Assembly: GCF_017353415.1 (NCBI RefSeq)
Contig: NZ_JAFMPX010000005.1
Location: forward strand, 79,777-143,776
DNA length: 64,000 nt
From: Arthrobacter sp. E3
Lineage (GTDB): Bacteria; Actinomycetota; Actinomycetes; Actinomycetales; Micrococcaceae
Direction of reading: 5' to 3'
Within the stretch, counting starts at the first letter, position 1, and each line of letters opens with the position of its first letter. This document shows positions 51,465-60,423 of this stretch, piece by piece. The position numbers were made by a program, and so were the translations under genes. The notes below the pieces were generated by a model, which had not been told where the DNA came from, did no database searches, and was given only the letters and a program-made list of their open reading frames with translations.

Positions 51465-52604
51465 TCAGCTGACGTAGCCGCGTAGCCAGCGGAGAAGACG
51501 TGCGTAACCGTCTGCACGCACTGGTTTGCGTGACAGGAAAACTTCGTGCAGCGCGCCGTCGACCCGCTCAAGGGTCACACTATTGCCCAGCGACAGGGTT
51601 CGAAGTGCCAAGGAACGAACGTCCAGCACCACGTCTGCCTGCATCATTTGATCACTCCAAACGGGTCCCAGCATGCTCTTTGATGAAAGCAGGACAAGGA
51701 CGGGAATGGGAAGCTTCAGTCCTCCGGCAACTTCCTGCTGGGCTGCCAAGATGGCTTTCATCCACCCAGCCCTGATGGGGAATGAGTGGGGTGGGCGCAG
51801 CTTCTTATCAACGTCCCACTCCCCATATGCTTCACGGCTGATGCCTCGCCAGTAAAAGGATCGTTCGGGCACGCGCATGCGCATGAGGGGACGCAAGTGC
51901 GCTAGTTGCACCAAGGGGGTAGCAGCGCGGCGGATGGCGGCAACTCCCTGAATCTCCAGCCAGGGACTGTTCAATATCAAGTGGCTGACCAGCTCTGGAT
52001 TATGGTGGGCCCACAATGTTGCGATCAAACCGCCGGTGGAATGACCCATCAGGATCAGCGGGTGCGGCCCGCCCAGAACTGGGGCGGCGGGTTCCTCCAT
52101 GGCGGCGGAGCTGTGAGCCACCCTTGAGTCCGTTTCGCCTGCAATAACGGCATGGGCTGCAAGGATCTCCGCGTCGTAGTCCGCGAGGTCGGCCACATAA
52201 CCGCCCAACGCGGGGGAGTCGAGACTGCGGCCATGGTTGTGCAGATCGAGTGCGTAGAACGCATAACCGTTTGATGTGAAGAACTCTGCCAACCCGGTAT
52301 TGAAGAAATAGTCGCTCCAACCATGGATAAACAGCACGGCGCCCCGGGCCTTGTCCGTGCTGCCATCCGCAGTCGGAAGCGTCCACGCCGGGGGCTTTTC
52401 TGCCACCGGCCTATGCCGCACAAGGGTTGCCCTGTAAAACGTGGGGAACGAAACTTCGGCATCCGTACGGGGTGTATCGGATGCGCTACGCTCTCTATTC
52501 CGGAGATGTACCCTTCCGGGGACCAGCAACGGCAGCGCCTGATAGTCCGGCCCCAGGATGTCTTCCTGCCATTGTGGCGTGCTTGTTTCGCTGTTCACGT
52601 TCAT
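51465..52604 (-). CDS. Alpha/beta hydrolase (monoacylglycerol lipase-like)
   Basis: This is a 379-residue serine hydrolase of the Hydrolase_4 (lysophospholipase) group. The oxyanion segment is GAVLFIHGWSDYFFNTGLAE, the nucleophile elbow is LILMGHSTGGLIATLWA, and the catalytic His is in ERVDGALHEVFLSRKPV near the C-terminus. A helical cap covers about 200-270. GGGGACTGG precedes the ATG. It stands between the convergent prenyltransferase gene and the FAD dehydrogenase gene, with which it probably forms a transcription unit on the minus strand. Substrate unknown. Confidence 0.88.
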   Translation of the reverse strand: MNVNSETSTPQWQEDILGPDYQALPLLVPGRVHLRNRERSASDTPRTDAEVSFPTFYRATLVRHRPVAEKPPAWTLPTADGSTDKARGAVLFIHGWSDYFFNTGLAEFFTSNGYAFYALDLHNHGRSLDSPALGGYVADLADYDAEILAAHAVIAGETDSRVAHSSAAMEEPAAPVLGGPHPLILMGHSTGGLIATLWAHHNPELVSHLILNSPWLEIQGVAAIRRAATPLVQLAHLRPLMRMRVPERSFYWRGISREAYGEWDVDKKLRPPHSFPIRAGWMKAILAAQQEVAGGLKLPIPVLVLLSSKSMLGPVWSDQMMQADVVLDVRSLALRTLSLGNSVTLERVDGALHEVFLSRKPVRADGYARLLRWLRGYVS

Positions 52605-52674
52605 CCAGTCCCCAACGTTATGGTGTTCCGACGCAAATTTCCGTGCGTGCTATGCCATGCTCACCCTTCCGGGC

Positions 52675-54348
52675 TCACGTTTGCGTTGTGCTTGCAGCAT
52701 GGCGACCGGCAGCCCGACCGGAAAACAGGCAGCCGCCCAGAAATGTGCCTTCAAGTGAACGGTAGCCATGCATGCCGCCGCCGCCAAAACCGGCCGCCTC
52801 ACCTGCAGCATACAGCCCTGCAATGGGGGTGCCCGCGGCGGAGAGCACACGCCCGGACAAGTCCGTTATCAACCCGCCCAGGCTCTTGCGCGTGAGTGTG
52901 GTGAGGCGCACGGCAAACAGTGGCCCATGCTCAGGGGCCAGCATGGGATGCGGAGGAACTACTCGCATCAACTTGTCCGTGGAAAAGCGGCGGGCTTCCC
53001 TGATTGCGTTCAGCTGCGCGTCCTTACCCAAGCCGCTGACCACTTGGCGGTCACGGGCCACGAGCGTGTCCTGCAGGCCCTGTGGGTCAATCAAATCCTG
53101 AGCTATGAGGGAGTTCATCTTCGCGGCAAGTTCCTTCGCAGTGTCGGCTTGGACAAAGTCAACTCCGGCGTCGATGAACTTTTGCACAGGACCGGTTGCC
53201 CCTGGCAGCACCCGTTTGGCCAGCAATTTCATGTCCTTGCCCGTCAGGTCGGGATTTTGCTCCGAGCCGGACAACGCAAACTCCTTGCTGATGATGCTCT
53301 TGTTCAGCACAAACCAGGAATGGTCGTGTCCTGTGGTTTCCAGATGACGCAGAGTGCCGAGGGAATCGAATCCTGGAAATAGCGGCACCGGAAGCCTGCG
53401 TCCGGTGGCATCGAGCCACAACGGGGAAGGTCCGGAAAGGATACGTATGCCGTGGTTGGGCCAGACCGGGTCAGGGTTGTGAATGCCCTCTGGGTAGTGC
53501 CACATGCGGTCAGTGTTGATGAGGGCACCACCAGCTTCTGCAACCGAGCGCTGGAATAGCCCGTCCACGGAAGCCGGCACACCCGTGAGCATGTAGCCGG
53601 GCCCGCTCCCGTGGGGCCACTGCTCACGGACCATGGAGTGATTGCCGCCTATGCCGCCAGTGGAAACAATGACAGCCCCGGCGTCAACACAGAATTCCCC
53701 AGCAACGTCGCGGCTACTGGCCTCACCCCGTTGCGCACCTGTTGGTGCCAGGATCTGGCCGCGCACCCCGGTGACTGCTCCGGCGTCGAACACCAGCTCC
53801 GTTGCCCGGTGCCTGTGCGCTATTTGGACGCGGCCGGCCACCACACCTTCTTGCACCTTCGCCAGGAACGGGGCCAGGATGCCGGGGCCGGTTCCCCAGA
53901 CCACATGAAAGCGGGGGACCGAATTGCCATGGCCCTGGGCGTCATAGCCGCCGCGTTCAGCCCACTGGACCAGAGGGAAGATGCGCACACCCAAGGCGTG
54001 CAGCCAGGCCCGTTTCTCTCCAGCGGCGAAATCCACGTACGCCTCAGCCCAGCGGCGCGGCCACAGGTCCTCGGGACGGTCGAAGGCGGCTGAACCCATC
54101 CAGTCTGACAGGGCCAGCTCGGCGGAGTCCTTCACACCCAGCCGGCGTTGTTCGGGGGAATCCACCAGGAACAGCCCGCCAAATGACCAGTAGGCCTGCC
54201 CGCCAAGCGATGCCTCAGGCTCTTGGTCCAGGATCAACACCCGGCGGCCGGCGTTGTACGCCTGCGCCGCACTGACCAATCCGGAGAGCCCGGCACCCAC
54301 CACTACAACGTCCGCCTGCTGCCATGTTGCACCGCCATTGGTCTCCAT
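52675..54348 (-). CDS. FAD-binding dehydrogenase (KstD/fumarate reductase-like flavoprotein)
   Basis: This is a 557-residue flavoprotein. The N-terminal FAD motif is DVVVVGAGLSGLVSAAQAYN with LILDQEPEASLGGQAYWSFG. The middle substrate domain includes GYDAQGHGNSVPRFHVVWGT. The C-terminal flavin-contact motif is GLYAAGEAAGFGGGGMHGYR with GTFLGGCLFSGRAAG. It resembles the ketosteroid dehydrogenase-like group annotated only as FAD-binding dehydrogenase; the substrate is unknown. The start is ATG 54348, six bases after TAGCAT. It is divergent from pyrD. Confidence 0.88.
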   Translation of the reverse strand: METNGGATWQQADVVVVGAGLSGLVSAAQAYNAGRRVLILDQEPEASLGGQAYWSFGGLFLVDSPEQRRLGVKDSAELALSDWMGSAAFDRPEDLWPRRWAEAYVDFAAGEKRAWLHALGVRIFPLVQWAERGGYDAQGHGNSVPRFHVVWGTGPGILAPFLAKVQEGVVAGRVQIAHRHRATELVFDAGAVTGVRGQILAPTGAQRGEASSRDVAGEFCVDAGAVIVSTGGIGGNHSMVREQWPHGSGPGYMLTGVPASVDGLFQRSVAEAGGALINTDRMWHYPEGIHNPDPVWPNHGIRILSGPSPLWLDATGRRLPVPLFPGFDSLGTLRHLETTGHDHSWFVLNKSIISKEFALSGSEQNPDLTGKDMKLLAKRVLPGATGPVQKFIDAGVDFVQADTAKELAAKMNSLIAQDLIDPQGLQDTLVARDRQVVSGLGKDAQLNAIREARRFSTDKLMRVVPPHPMLAPEHGPLFAVRLTTLTRKSLGGLITDLSGRVLSAAGTPIAGLYAAGEAAGFGGGGMHGYRSLEGTFLGGCLFSGRAAGRHAASTTQT

Positions 54349-54354
54349 GTGCAC

Positions 54355-54360
54355 ATGCTA
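54355..54360 (-). promoter_or_regulatory. Putative -10 element for leaderless FAD dehydrogenase mRNA
   Basis: On the minus strand TAGCAT is followed by GTGCAC and ATG 54348, the same TANNNT-N6-ATG layout. Confidence 0.5.
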
Positions 54361-54452
54361 GCGTCCTTTCCCAGTCACAATGCGGCAGTGCTGCGGAGCG
54401 GATCGGACGGCGGCGTTTTGCAGTTGGGCCGTGGAACCGGAAAACTAGGGGT

Positions 54453-55520
54453 ATGCGTATTTATCCCACATTTTTCCGGCTCTGTTTCTCCTGGATGGAC
54501 GCCGAAAAGGCACACAAGATCGGGTTCACCTTAATCAAGGCAGCCCACACTGTGGGGGCAGGTGCCGTGTTGCGGCGCCTGTTCGCACCCCCTGCCTCGC
54601 TGCAAACCGAAGCGCTGGGCCTGAGCTTCCCCACCCCCTTTGGGCTTGCCGCAGGTTTCGACAAGGAAGGCAAGGGCATCAACGCCCTGGCCAATCTGGG
54701 CTTCGGCCACATTGAGGTGGGCACTATCACTGGCCAAGCTCAGCCCGGCAACCCGCAGCCGCGCCTGTTCCGTCTCGTCGAGGACCGTGCCGTCATCAAC
54801 CGCATGGGCTTCAACAACGACGGCGCCGCAGCCGTAGCGCCGCGCCTCAAGCACGCACTGGCCGGGTTGGCGAAGACCTACTCCGGTGTGCGGCCCGTGG
54901 TGGGCGTAAACATCGGCAAGACCAAGGTGGTGGAATTGGAGGACGCACTGGGGGACTACCTCATCGGCGCGCGCACGCTGGCGCCCTCGGCCGACTACCT
55001 TGTGGTCAACGTCAGCTCCCCCAACACACCCGGGCTGCGTCTGCTCCAAGATGTGGAAACGCTGCGCCCCCTGCTGACCGGAGTCCGCCAAGCGGCCGAT
55101 GAATCAGCCGGGCGCCACGTGCCGTTACTGGTGAAGATCGCCCCCGACCTGGCTGATGAGGATGTCGCCGAGGTGGCCGCACTGGCCCTTGAGCTGAAAC
55201 TTGACGGCATTATTTGCACGAATACCACCATCAGCCGCGAAGGTTTGCGCAGCCCGGGAGCCATGGTGGAGGAAAAAGGTGCAGGCGGGCTCTCCGGTGC
55301 GCCCCTCAAAGCGCGTTCGCTGGCCGTGCTCGGCCAGCTGAAGGCGATTGTGGGTGATTCCCTGACACTTATTTCGGTGGGTGGGGTTGAAACCGGCGCC
55401 GAAGTGCAAGAGCGCCTCGACGCCGGCGCGTCCCTGGTGCAGGGCTACACCGCGTTCCTGTACGAAGGCCCGTTCTGGGCGTCCCGCATCAATAAGGAAC
55501 TGGCGGCCCTGCGCAAGTAA
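54453..55520 (+). CDS. pyrD: Dihydroorotate dehydrogenase (quinone), class 2
   Basis: PyrD oxidises dihydroorotate to orotate with quinone as acceptor, the fourth pyrimidine step. The N-terminal amphipathic helices for membrane contact ([20 protein letters not shown]) mark class 2. FMN/substrate motifs include [32 protein letters not shown] and [15 protein letters not shown], with the catalytic Ser. The FMN-phosphate end reads [20 protein letters not shown]. The start is ATG 54453 (MRIYPTFFR). The gene stands 50 kb away from carAB-pyrF in this window, so pyrimidine genes are split into two loci. Confidence 0.97.
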   Translation: MRIYPTFFRLCFSWMDAEKAHKIGFTLIKAAHTVGAGAVLRRLFAPPASLQTEALGLSFPTPFGLAAGFDKEGKGINALANLGFGHIEVGTITGQAQPGNPQPRLFRLVEDRAVINRMGFNNDGAAAVAPRLKHALAGLAKTYSGVRPVVGVNIGKTKVVELEDALGDYLIGARTLAPSADYLVVNVSSPNTPGLRLLQDVETLRPLLTGVRQAADESAGRHVPLLVKIAPDLADEDVAEVAALALELKLDGIICTNTTISREGLRSPGAMVEEKGAGGLSGAPLKARSLAVLGQLKAIVGDSLTLISVGGVETGAEVQERLDAGASLVQGYTAFLYEGPFWASRINKELAALRK

Positions 55521-55540
55521 CGGGGCTCTTGCAGCAAGAC

Positions 55541-55596
55541 CGCACCTTCTCCGCTCATGAGTGGCTGACAAGCTCCGCATAAGCGGAGAAGGTGCG
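55541..55596. terminator. Hairpin between convergent pyrD and aldo/keto reductase
   Basis: Perfect 15-base arms (55541-55555 and 55582-55596, CGCACCTTCTCCGCT) enclose 26 bases. The 3' arm is followed by TTTGTG. It probably acts as a bidirectional terminator. Confidence 0.6.
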
Positions 55597-55637
55597 TTTG
55601 TGCGACTATTCCGCGTTTGTGTGACAGATGTGCCGGG

Positions 55638-56642
55638 CTACGCCACGCGCGTAGGCGGGCTAACCGTCAGTGCAGGGTCCGTGACCATGCTGGGGGCCAG
55701 GGCGGCGTCAATGCCGGCCATCAGCTCTGCGGGGATCTTCACACCTGACGCCTTGACGTTCTCCTTGACCTGTTCGGGGCGGGAGGCGCCCACAAGCGCA
55801 GTGGCCACGTTCTCATTTTGCAGGACCCACGCAATGGCCAATTGGGACATTTTCAATCCCAGCTCATCGGCGATGGGCCGCAATTTTTGTACATTGGCCA
55901 AGATGTCGTCGTCGAGGTAGTCCTTGATGGTGTTTTTTCCGCCGTGCTCGTCCGTGGCACGCGAATTTGCCGGCAGCGGCTGACCCGGCAGGTACTTCCC
56001 AGACAGCACGCCTTGTGCCATGGGCGACCACACTACCTGGGACATGCCCAGTTCCACCGCGGCAGGAACCACTTCGGCCTCGATGACCCGCCACAGCGCC
56101 GAGTATTGCGGTTGGTTGGACACCAGTGAGAAACCGGCTTGGCGTGCCAGTGCTTGTCCGTCGCGTAGCTGCTGGGCGTTCCATTCAGAAACACCAATGT
56201 AGAGCGCCTTTCCTGCCCGCACCACATCTGCGAAAGCCGAGATGGTTTCCTCAAGTGGCGTTTCATGGTCGTAACGGTGTGCCTGGTACAAGTCCACGTA
56301 GTCCATGTTCAGGCGGCGCAACGAACCGTTGATGCCCTCCATGATGTGTTTGCGGGACAGGCCAGTGTCATTGGGGCCCTTGGGTCCCACAGGCCAGTAC
56401 ACCTTCGTGAACACTTCAAGGGATTCGCGGCGTTCGGAAGCCAACGCGGCGCCGAGGACTTGCTCGGCAGCGCCGTTTGCATAGGCGTCCGCCGTGTCAA
56501 AGGTGGTGATGCCGGAATCGAGCGCGGCACGCACACACGCCGTGGCGACGTCGTTTTCCACCTGCGAGCCGTGTGTGAGCCAGTTTCCGTAGGTGATTTC
56601 AGTAATTTTCAAGCCTGATCGGCCAAGGTAGCGGTATTCCAT
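55638..56642 (-). CDS. Aldo/keto reductase (Kv-beta/YghZ-like)
   Basis: This is a 334-residue NADPH-dependent reductase. The tetrad is Asp/Tyr in FDTADAYANGAAEQVLG, Lys in VFTKVYWP and His in LYQAHRYD. The coenzyme-binding C-terminal part is ATALVGASRPEQVKENV. It belongs to the potassium-channel beta-subunit-like group, distinct from the first aldo/keto reductase of this window. It begins at ATG 56642, six bases after a TAGGCT box, so is probably leaderless. It appears to be a single-gene unit. The substrate is not known. Confidence 0.92.
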   Translation of the reverse strand: MEYRYLGRSGLKITEITYGNWLTHGSQVENDVATACVRAALDSGITTFDTADAYANGAAEQVLGAALASERRESLEVFTKVYWPVGPKGPNDTGLSRKHIMEGINGSLRRLNMDYVDLYQAHRYDHETPLEETISAFADVVRAGKALYIGVSEWNAQQLRDGQALARQAGFSLVSNQPQYSALWRVIEAEVVPAAVELGMSQVVWSPMAQGVLSGKYLPGQPLPANSRATDEHGGKNTIKDYLDDDILANVQKLRPIADELGLKMSQLAIAWVLQNENVATALVGASRPEQVKENVKASGVKIPAELMAGIDAALAPSMVTDPALTVSPPTRVA

Positions 56643-56648
56643 ACCACC

Positions 56649-56654
56649 AGCCTA
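56649..56654 (-). promoter_or_regulatory. Putative -10 element for aldo/keto reductase
   Basis: Minus-strand TAGGCT followed by GGTGGT and ATG 56642. Confidence 0.5.
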
Positions 56655-56774
56655 GCGAGCTGGCCGCTGGTAGAAAACCCCTGGGAACATCCTGCTAGCT
56701 CTCTCTTAAAGCACAACGCCGACCGCGTCCCCAAGGGAGGCGGCCGGCGGCTGGTGCGCGGTCAAAAGGAGGGC

Positions 56775-57377
56775 TCAGGAGGGCCACTCGCCGCGGCGCA
56801 CCAGAGGTTTGGGCAGGCGCATGCGGCGGAACTGCAGGGAACGCATGCAGCCGTACCAAATGACGCCCTGGTCAACCGAACCGTACTTGGCGGCCAGCTG
56901 CCGTTTGAGCTTACGCCCCATGAGCCAGGTGTCGATGACCACGAACGCCACCATGACCCAGAAGGCGCCAAAGAGAATGATGGCAGCATTGCTGTTCTGC
57001 GGCAGCACAACTGTCAGCACCACGATGCCCAGAGCGGCGAACATGACGAATTCGCCCAGGCTGAAGCGGGCGTCCACATAATCGCGGGCATAACGCTTTT
57101 GCGGACCCTTGTCCCGGATGGGCAGGAAACGCTCTTCACCGGTGTCCAGGGCGCGTCGCATGCGGGCCTGCTGTTCGCGGCGCGCTTCACGGTCGGCCGT
57201 CTTGGCGGCGGCGCGGTCGTTGGGCACAAGCGGACGCTTGCGCGCATCCTCCTGTGCCTTGCGCGAGGGGGTGGGCACACCCTTGGCAGATTGGGGGTCT
57301 TTAGACCGGCCAGTCAGCTCGTCGTGGGCAGGCAGGGGCTGCGGGGCGGGGGATTGATCTTTCTTACGTCCAAACAC
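56775..57377 (-). CDS. DUF3043 family membrane protein
   Basis: This 200-residue actinobacterial protein of unknown function begins with FGRKKDQSPAPQP, then a charged, Ala/Arg-rich cytoplasmic region. Two transmembrane segments lie at about 110-128 (LGEFVMFAALGIVVLTVVLP) and 131-152, followed by the conserved tail KLKRQLAAKYG and QGVIWYGCMRSLQFRRMRLP. GTG 57377 is the start because TATCCT precedes it by six bases and homologues begin at FGRKK. The open frame extends upstream to 57698 across the divergent peptidase gene and is rejected. Confidence 0.87.
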   Translation of the reverse strand: MFGRKKDQSPAPQPLPAHDELTGRSKDPQSAKGVPTPSRKAQEDARKRPLVPNDRAAAKTADREARREQQARMRRALDTGEERFLPIRDKGPQKRYARDYVDARFSLGEFVMFAALGIVVLTVVLPQNSNAAIILFGAFWVMVAFVVIDTWLMGRKLKRQLAAKYGSVDQGVIWYGCMRSLQFRRMRLPKPLVRRGEWPS

Positions 57378-57383
57378 CCGTAC

Positions 57384-57389
57384 AGGATA
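57384..57389 (-). promoter_or_regulatory. Putative -10 element for DUF3043 gene
   Basis: Minus-strand TATCCT, then six bases, then the GTG at 57377; no ribosome binding site. Confidence 0.5.
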
Positions 57390-57434
57390 CCCTGAACCGG
57401 GCCGCAGCCTTGACCGTGGCCGCTTCAGCGGCGG

Positions 57435-57440
57435 TAGTGT
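57435..57440 (+). promoter_or_regulatory. Putative -10 element for M20 peptidase gene
   Basis: TAGTGT followed by seven bases (GGGGATT) and ATG 57448. It lies 45 bases from the oppositely oriented box of the DUF3043 gene. Confidence 0.55.
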
Positions 57441-57447
57441 GGGGATT

Positions 57448-58890
57448 ATGACCACAGCACAGCCCTCAGCCACCCCGCTCAACGACTTCCCTACTGCATC
57501 GCTGCCCGCCGCCGCCCTGCGCGAAAGCGTCACCGTCCATTTCAGCGAAACCGTCGCTGAGCTTATTGAACTGGTGGCCATCCCCGGCATTGCCTGGGAC
57601 GCGTTCGATCCCGCAGCCCTTGAGCGCAGTGCCGAGGCCGTGGCAACGCTCATCCGCTCCACCGGCCTTGATGATGTGCAGATCCTGCGCGTTCCCAAGG
57701 ACGACGGCGGGCAAGGCGGTCCCGCCGTCGTCGCCCGGAAAGTCGCGGCTCCGGGTATGCCGACGGTGGTGCTCTATGCCCACCATGACGTGCAGCCGCC
57801 CGGTGACAAGGCGCTGTGGGACAGCGAGCCTTTCATCGCCCAAGAACGCAATGGGCGTTTGTACGGCCGAGGGGCCGCCGATGACAAGGCCGGCATCATG
57901 GCTCACATAGCCTCCTTCCGGGCAGTCATGGAGACGCTGGGTAACGACTTCGGCGTCGGCGTGACGTTCTTCATTGAGGGGGAAGAGGAAGCCGGTTCAC
58001 CCACGTTTGCTCCCTTCTTAAAGGAACACCGCGAACTTCTGGCCGGGGATGTCATTGTTGTCGCCGACTCCGCCAACTGGAAGGTGGGGATTCCGGCGCT
58101 GACCACGAGCCTGCGCGGGCTTGTCGATGGCATAGTGGAGGTGCGGGTAGCTCACCATGCCGTGCACTCCGGCATGTTTGGCGGACCGTTGTTGGACGCC
58201 CCCACCATCCTGGCCCGATTGATCGCCACGTTCCATGATGAGGATGGCTCAGTTGCCATCAACGGATTGCAAGCCAGTGATGAGGCAACCGTGGACTACG
58301 CGGAGGACGCCTTCCGTGCTGATGCGGGGGTGCTCGACGGCGTGCGGCTCGCTGGCACCGGCAGCATCACGTCCCGGCTCTGGTGCAAACCCGCCCTGTC
58401 GGTGATTGGCATGGACGTCCCTACGGTGGAGTTGAGCTCCAATACCCTCCTTCCCACGGCCCGGGCCAAGATCAGCCTGCGGCTGGCACCTGGCCAGGAT
58501 CCGGCGTCGGCGTTGGCAGCCCTTGAGGCCCATGTTTTGGACAACGCACCTTTCGGAGCGGAGGCCACATTTATTCGTGGGGAGGCTGGACAGCCGTTTT
58601 CCACCGAGACTGCTGCCCCGGCAGCCCAGGCCGCATTGTGGGCCATGGGCCAGGCATGGGGCGTACCGGCTGTGGAAACAGGCATGGGTGGTTCCATTCC
58701 CTTTATTGCTGAACTGAAGGCGTCCTTCCCGGACGCGCAAATCCTCGTCACCGGTGTTGAAGACCCTGACTCCAGGGCGCACAGTGCCAATGAGTCCCTA
58801 GACCTCGGCGACTTTGCCAAGGCCATTGAGTCTCAATCGCTTCTTTTGGCCGCCATCAACGCTGGCTCGCTCAAGGAACAGAAGGTCTGA
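57448..58890 (+). CDS. M20 family dipeptidase
   Basis: This 480-residue zinc metallopeptidase has the carnosinase/PepV-like layout. Metal and catalytic residues are seen in VVLYAHHDVQPPGDKALWDS (His, Asp), YGRGAADDKAGIMAHIASF (bridging Asp) and FFIEGEEEAGSP (catalytic Glu, ligand Glu). The dimerisation domain lies at about 215-370. The final His ligand is probably in EDPDSRAHSANESLDLGDF. It is most likely cytosolic, cleaving dipeptides. ATG 57448 is chosen over 57439 because of the TAGTGT box. Confidence 0.93.
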   Translation: MTTAQPSATPLNDFPTASLPAAALRESVTVHFSETVAELIELVAIPGIAWDAFDPAALERSAEAVATLIRSTGLDDVQILRVPKDDGGQGGPAVVARKVAAPGMPTVVLYAHHDVQPPGDKALWDSEPFIAQERNGRLYGRGAADDKAGIMAHIASFRAVMETLGNDFGVGVTFFIEGEEEAGSPTFAPFLKEHRELLAGDVIVVADSANWKVGIPALTTSLRGLVDGIVEVRVAHHAVHSGMFGGPLLDAPTILARLIATFHDEDGSVAINGLQASDEATVDYAEDAFRADAGVLDGVRLAGTGSITSRLWCKPALSVIGMDVPTVELSSNTLLPTARAKISLRLAPGQDPASALAALEAHVLDNAPFGAEATFIRGEAGQPFSTETAAPAAQAALWAMGQAWGVPAVETGMGGSIPFIAELKASFPDAQILVTGVEDPDSRAHSANESLDLGDFAKAIESQSLLLAAINAGSLKEQKV

Positions 58891-58967
58891 TCTGGGTGTT
58901 GATATAAGTTAGCGCCCGCGCCGGGCTCGACGTAGCATGTAGTTGTACCCTCACGTAAGGAAATGCC

Positions 58968-59354
58968 ATGACAGCAAATGTCCACGAAGAAACCTCAGCA
59001 GCAGATACCGTCCAGGCCGAACTTCCCAGCCACGGCGTGCTGATCAGCGATGTTGCCGCCGGCAAGGTACGCAGCCTTCTTGAACAAGAAGGGCGCACTG
59101 ACCTGCGCTTGCGCGTTGCCGTTCAGCCCGGTGGCTGCTCAGGGCTGATCTACCAGCTCTACTTTGACGAGCGCGTTCTTGACGGGGACGCTGTTCGCGA
59201 CTTCGACGGCGTCGAAGTCGTCATTGACAAAATGAGCGTTCCGTACCTTGATGGCGCCAGCATTGACTTTGAAGACACCATTTCAAAGCAGGGCTTCACC
59301 ATTGACAACCCGAACGCCGGAGGCTCATGCGCCTGCGGTGATTCGTTCCACTAA
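58968..59354 (+). CDS. erpA: Iron-sulfur cluster insertion protein (HesB/IscA type)
   Basis: This 128-residue A-type carrier delivers Fe-S clusters to apo-proteins. The three conserved cysteines are present: VQPGGCSGLIYQLYF and GGSCACGDSF at the C-terminus. An N-terminal extension of about 22 residues is normal in actinobacteria. AAGGA lies eight bases before the ATG. It is placed just before the cytochrome oxidase genes, as in other actinobacteria, consistent with supply to respiratory proteins. Confidence 0.95.
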   Translation: MTANVHEETSAADTVQAELPSHGVLISDVAAGKVRSLLEQEGRTDLRLRVAVQPGGCSGLIYQLYFDERVLDGDAVRDFDGVEVVIDKMSVPYLDGASIDFEDTISKQGFTIDNPNAGGSCACGDSFH

Positions 59355-59537
59355 CTAGAGCCTGCTGCTCGATGCAGGGCCGTCGGGAAAAGTTTCTTTT
59401 GCTACTTCCGACGCACGGAGGGTTTAGTGCGCATTTTGCGTGCCATAGCGGTAAGCTCTACATCGAGTAGTAAAACCCATTCCGCTCCGACGGGCCCAAC
59501 CCGTCGCAGAGCGCAGCACCAAGAGGAAGGGCCGTCT

Positions 59538-60410
59538 GTGAGTTCGCAGGACCGAACCGGCAGCCGACGCGCAAAAGTCATCCCCATAGCGGGGTTGGCG
59601 ATTGTCGGAGCGTTAGCTTTGTCAGGATGCACGGCAGAGAATAGGCACGGCTGGATGCCAGCCGAACGTGACACCACCAATCACACGGCGGGGATCATTG
59701 ACCTGTGGGTCAATACTTGGATCACCGTCTTGATCATCGGGCTCATCACCTGGGGTCTGATTATCTGGTGCATCATCGCGTACAGGCGCCGCAAGGGAGC
59801 TACCAGTTTCCCGCGCCAGACCAGCTACAACCTCCCGCTGGAGGTTTTTTATGTGTTGGTGCCGTTGTTCATGGTGGGAGTGTTCTTCCACTTCACGGAT
59901 GTGGAACAACAGTCCATCAACGCTCGTGACGCCAACCCGGATGTCAAAATCGACATCCGTGCCAAGCAGTGGTCATTCGACTACAACTACCTGGCCGGCA
60001 ACGACGTCAAGGAATCCGTTTACTCCGTTGGTGTTCAGGCGGAGCTCGACGGCAAGCCGTTCGACAAGACGACGCTGCCCACCTTGTACTTGCCCGTGAA
60101 CCGTTCAGTTGAACTCCAACTGAACGCCCGCGACGTGATCCACTCCTTCTGGGTGCCGGCATTCCTTGACAAAAAGGACATGCTTCCCGGCAAGACCAAC
60201 TACATGACCCTGACACCGACGGTGTTGGGCGAGTACGACGGAAAGTGTGCCGAACTTTGTGGTGAATACCACTCGGAGATGCTTTTCAACGTCAAGGTAG
60301 TCACCCAAGCCGAGTTCGACGCACACCTCGCGTCGCTCAAGGCACTAGGCCAGACCGGTGAGCTGACCGAAAAGTACGACCGTAATCCTAACGCTGCGAA
60401 TCAGAAGTAG
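59538..60410 (+). CDS. ctaC: Cytochrome c oxidase subunit II
   Basis: This subunit of the aa3 oxidase carries the CuA centre that receives electrons. The N-terminal lipoprotein-type signal ends in ALALSGC. Two transmembrane helices follow (about 55-78, and 100-120 with [20 protein letters not shown]). The extracytoplasmic cupredoxin has CuA ligands in HSFWVPAF and [15 protein letters not shown] 59538 has GAGGAAGGG upstream; the open frame starts further left at 59427 but without family sequence. It is 13 bases before ctaD. Confidence 0.96.
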   Translation: MSSQDRTGSRRAKVIPIAGLAIVGALALSGCTAENRHGWMPAERDTTNHTAGIIDLWVNTWITVLIIGLITWGLIIWCIIAYRRRKGATSFPRQTSYNLPLEVFYVLVPLFMVGVFFHFTDVEQQSINARDANPDVKIDIRAKQWSFDYNYLAGNDVKESVYSVGVQAELDGKPFDKTTLPTLYLPVNRSVELQLNARDVIHSFWVPAFLDKKDMLPGKTNYMTLTPTVLGEYDGKCAELCGEYHSEMLFNVKVVTQAEFDAHLASLKALGQTGELTEKYDRNPNAANQK

Positions 60411-60423
60411 GGGGGAGAGGAAA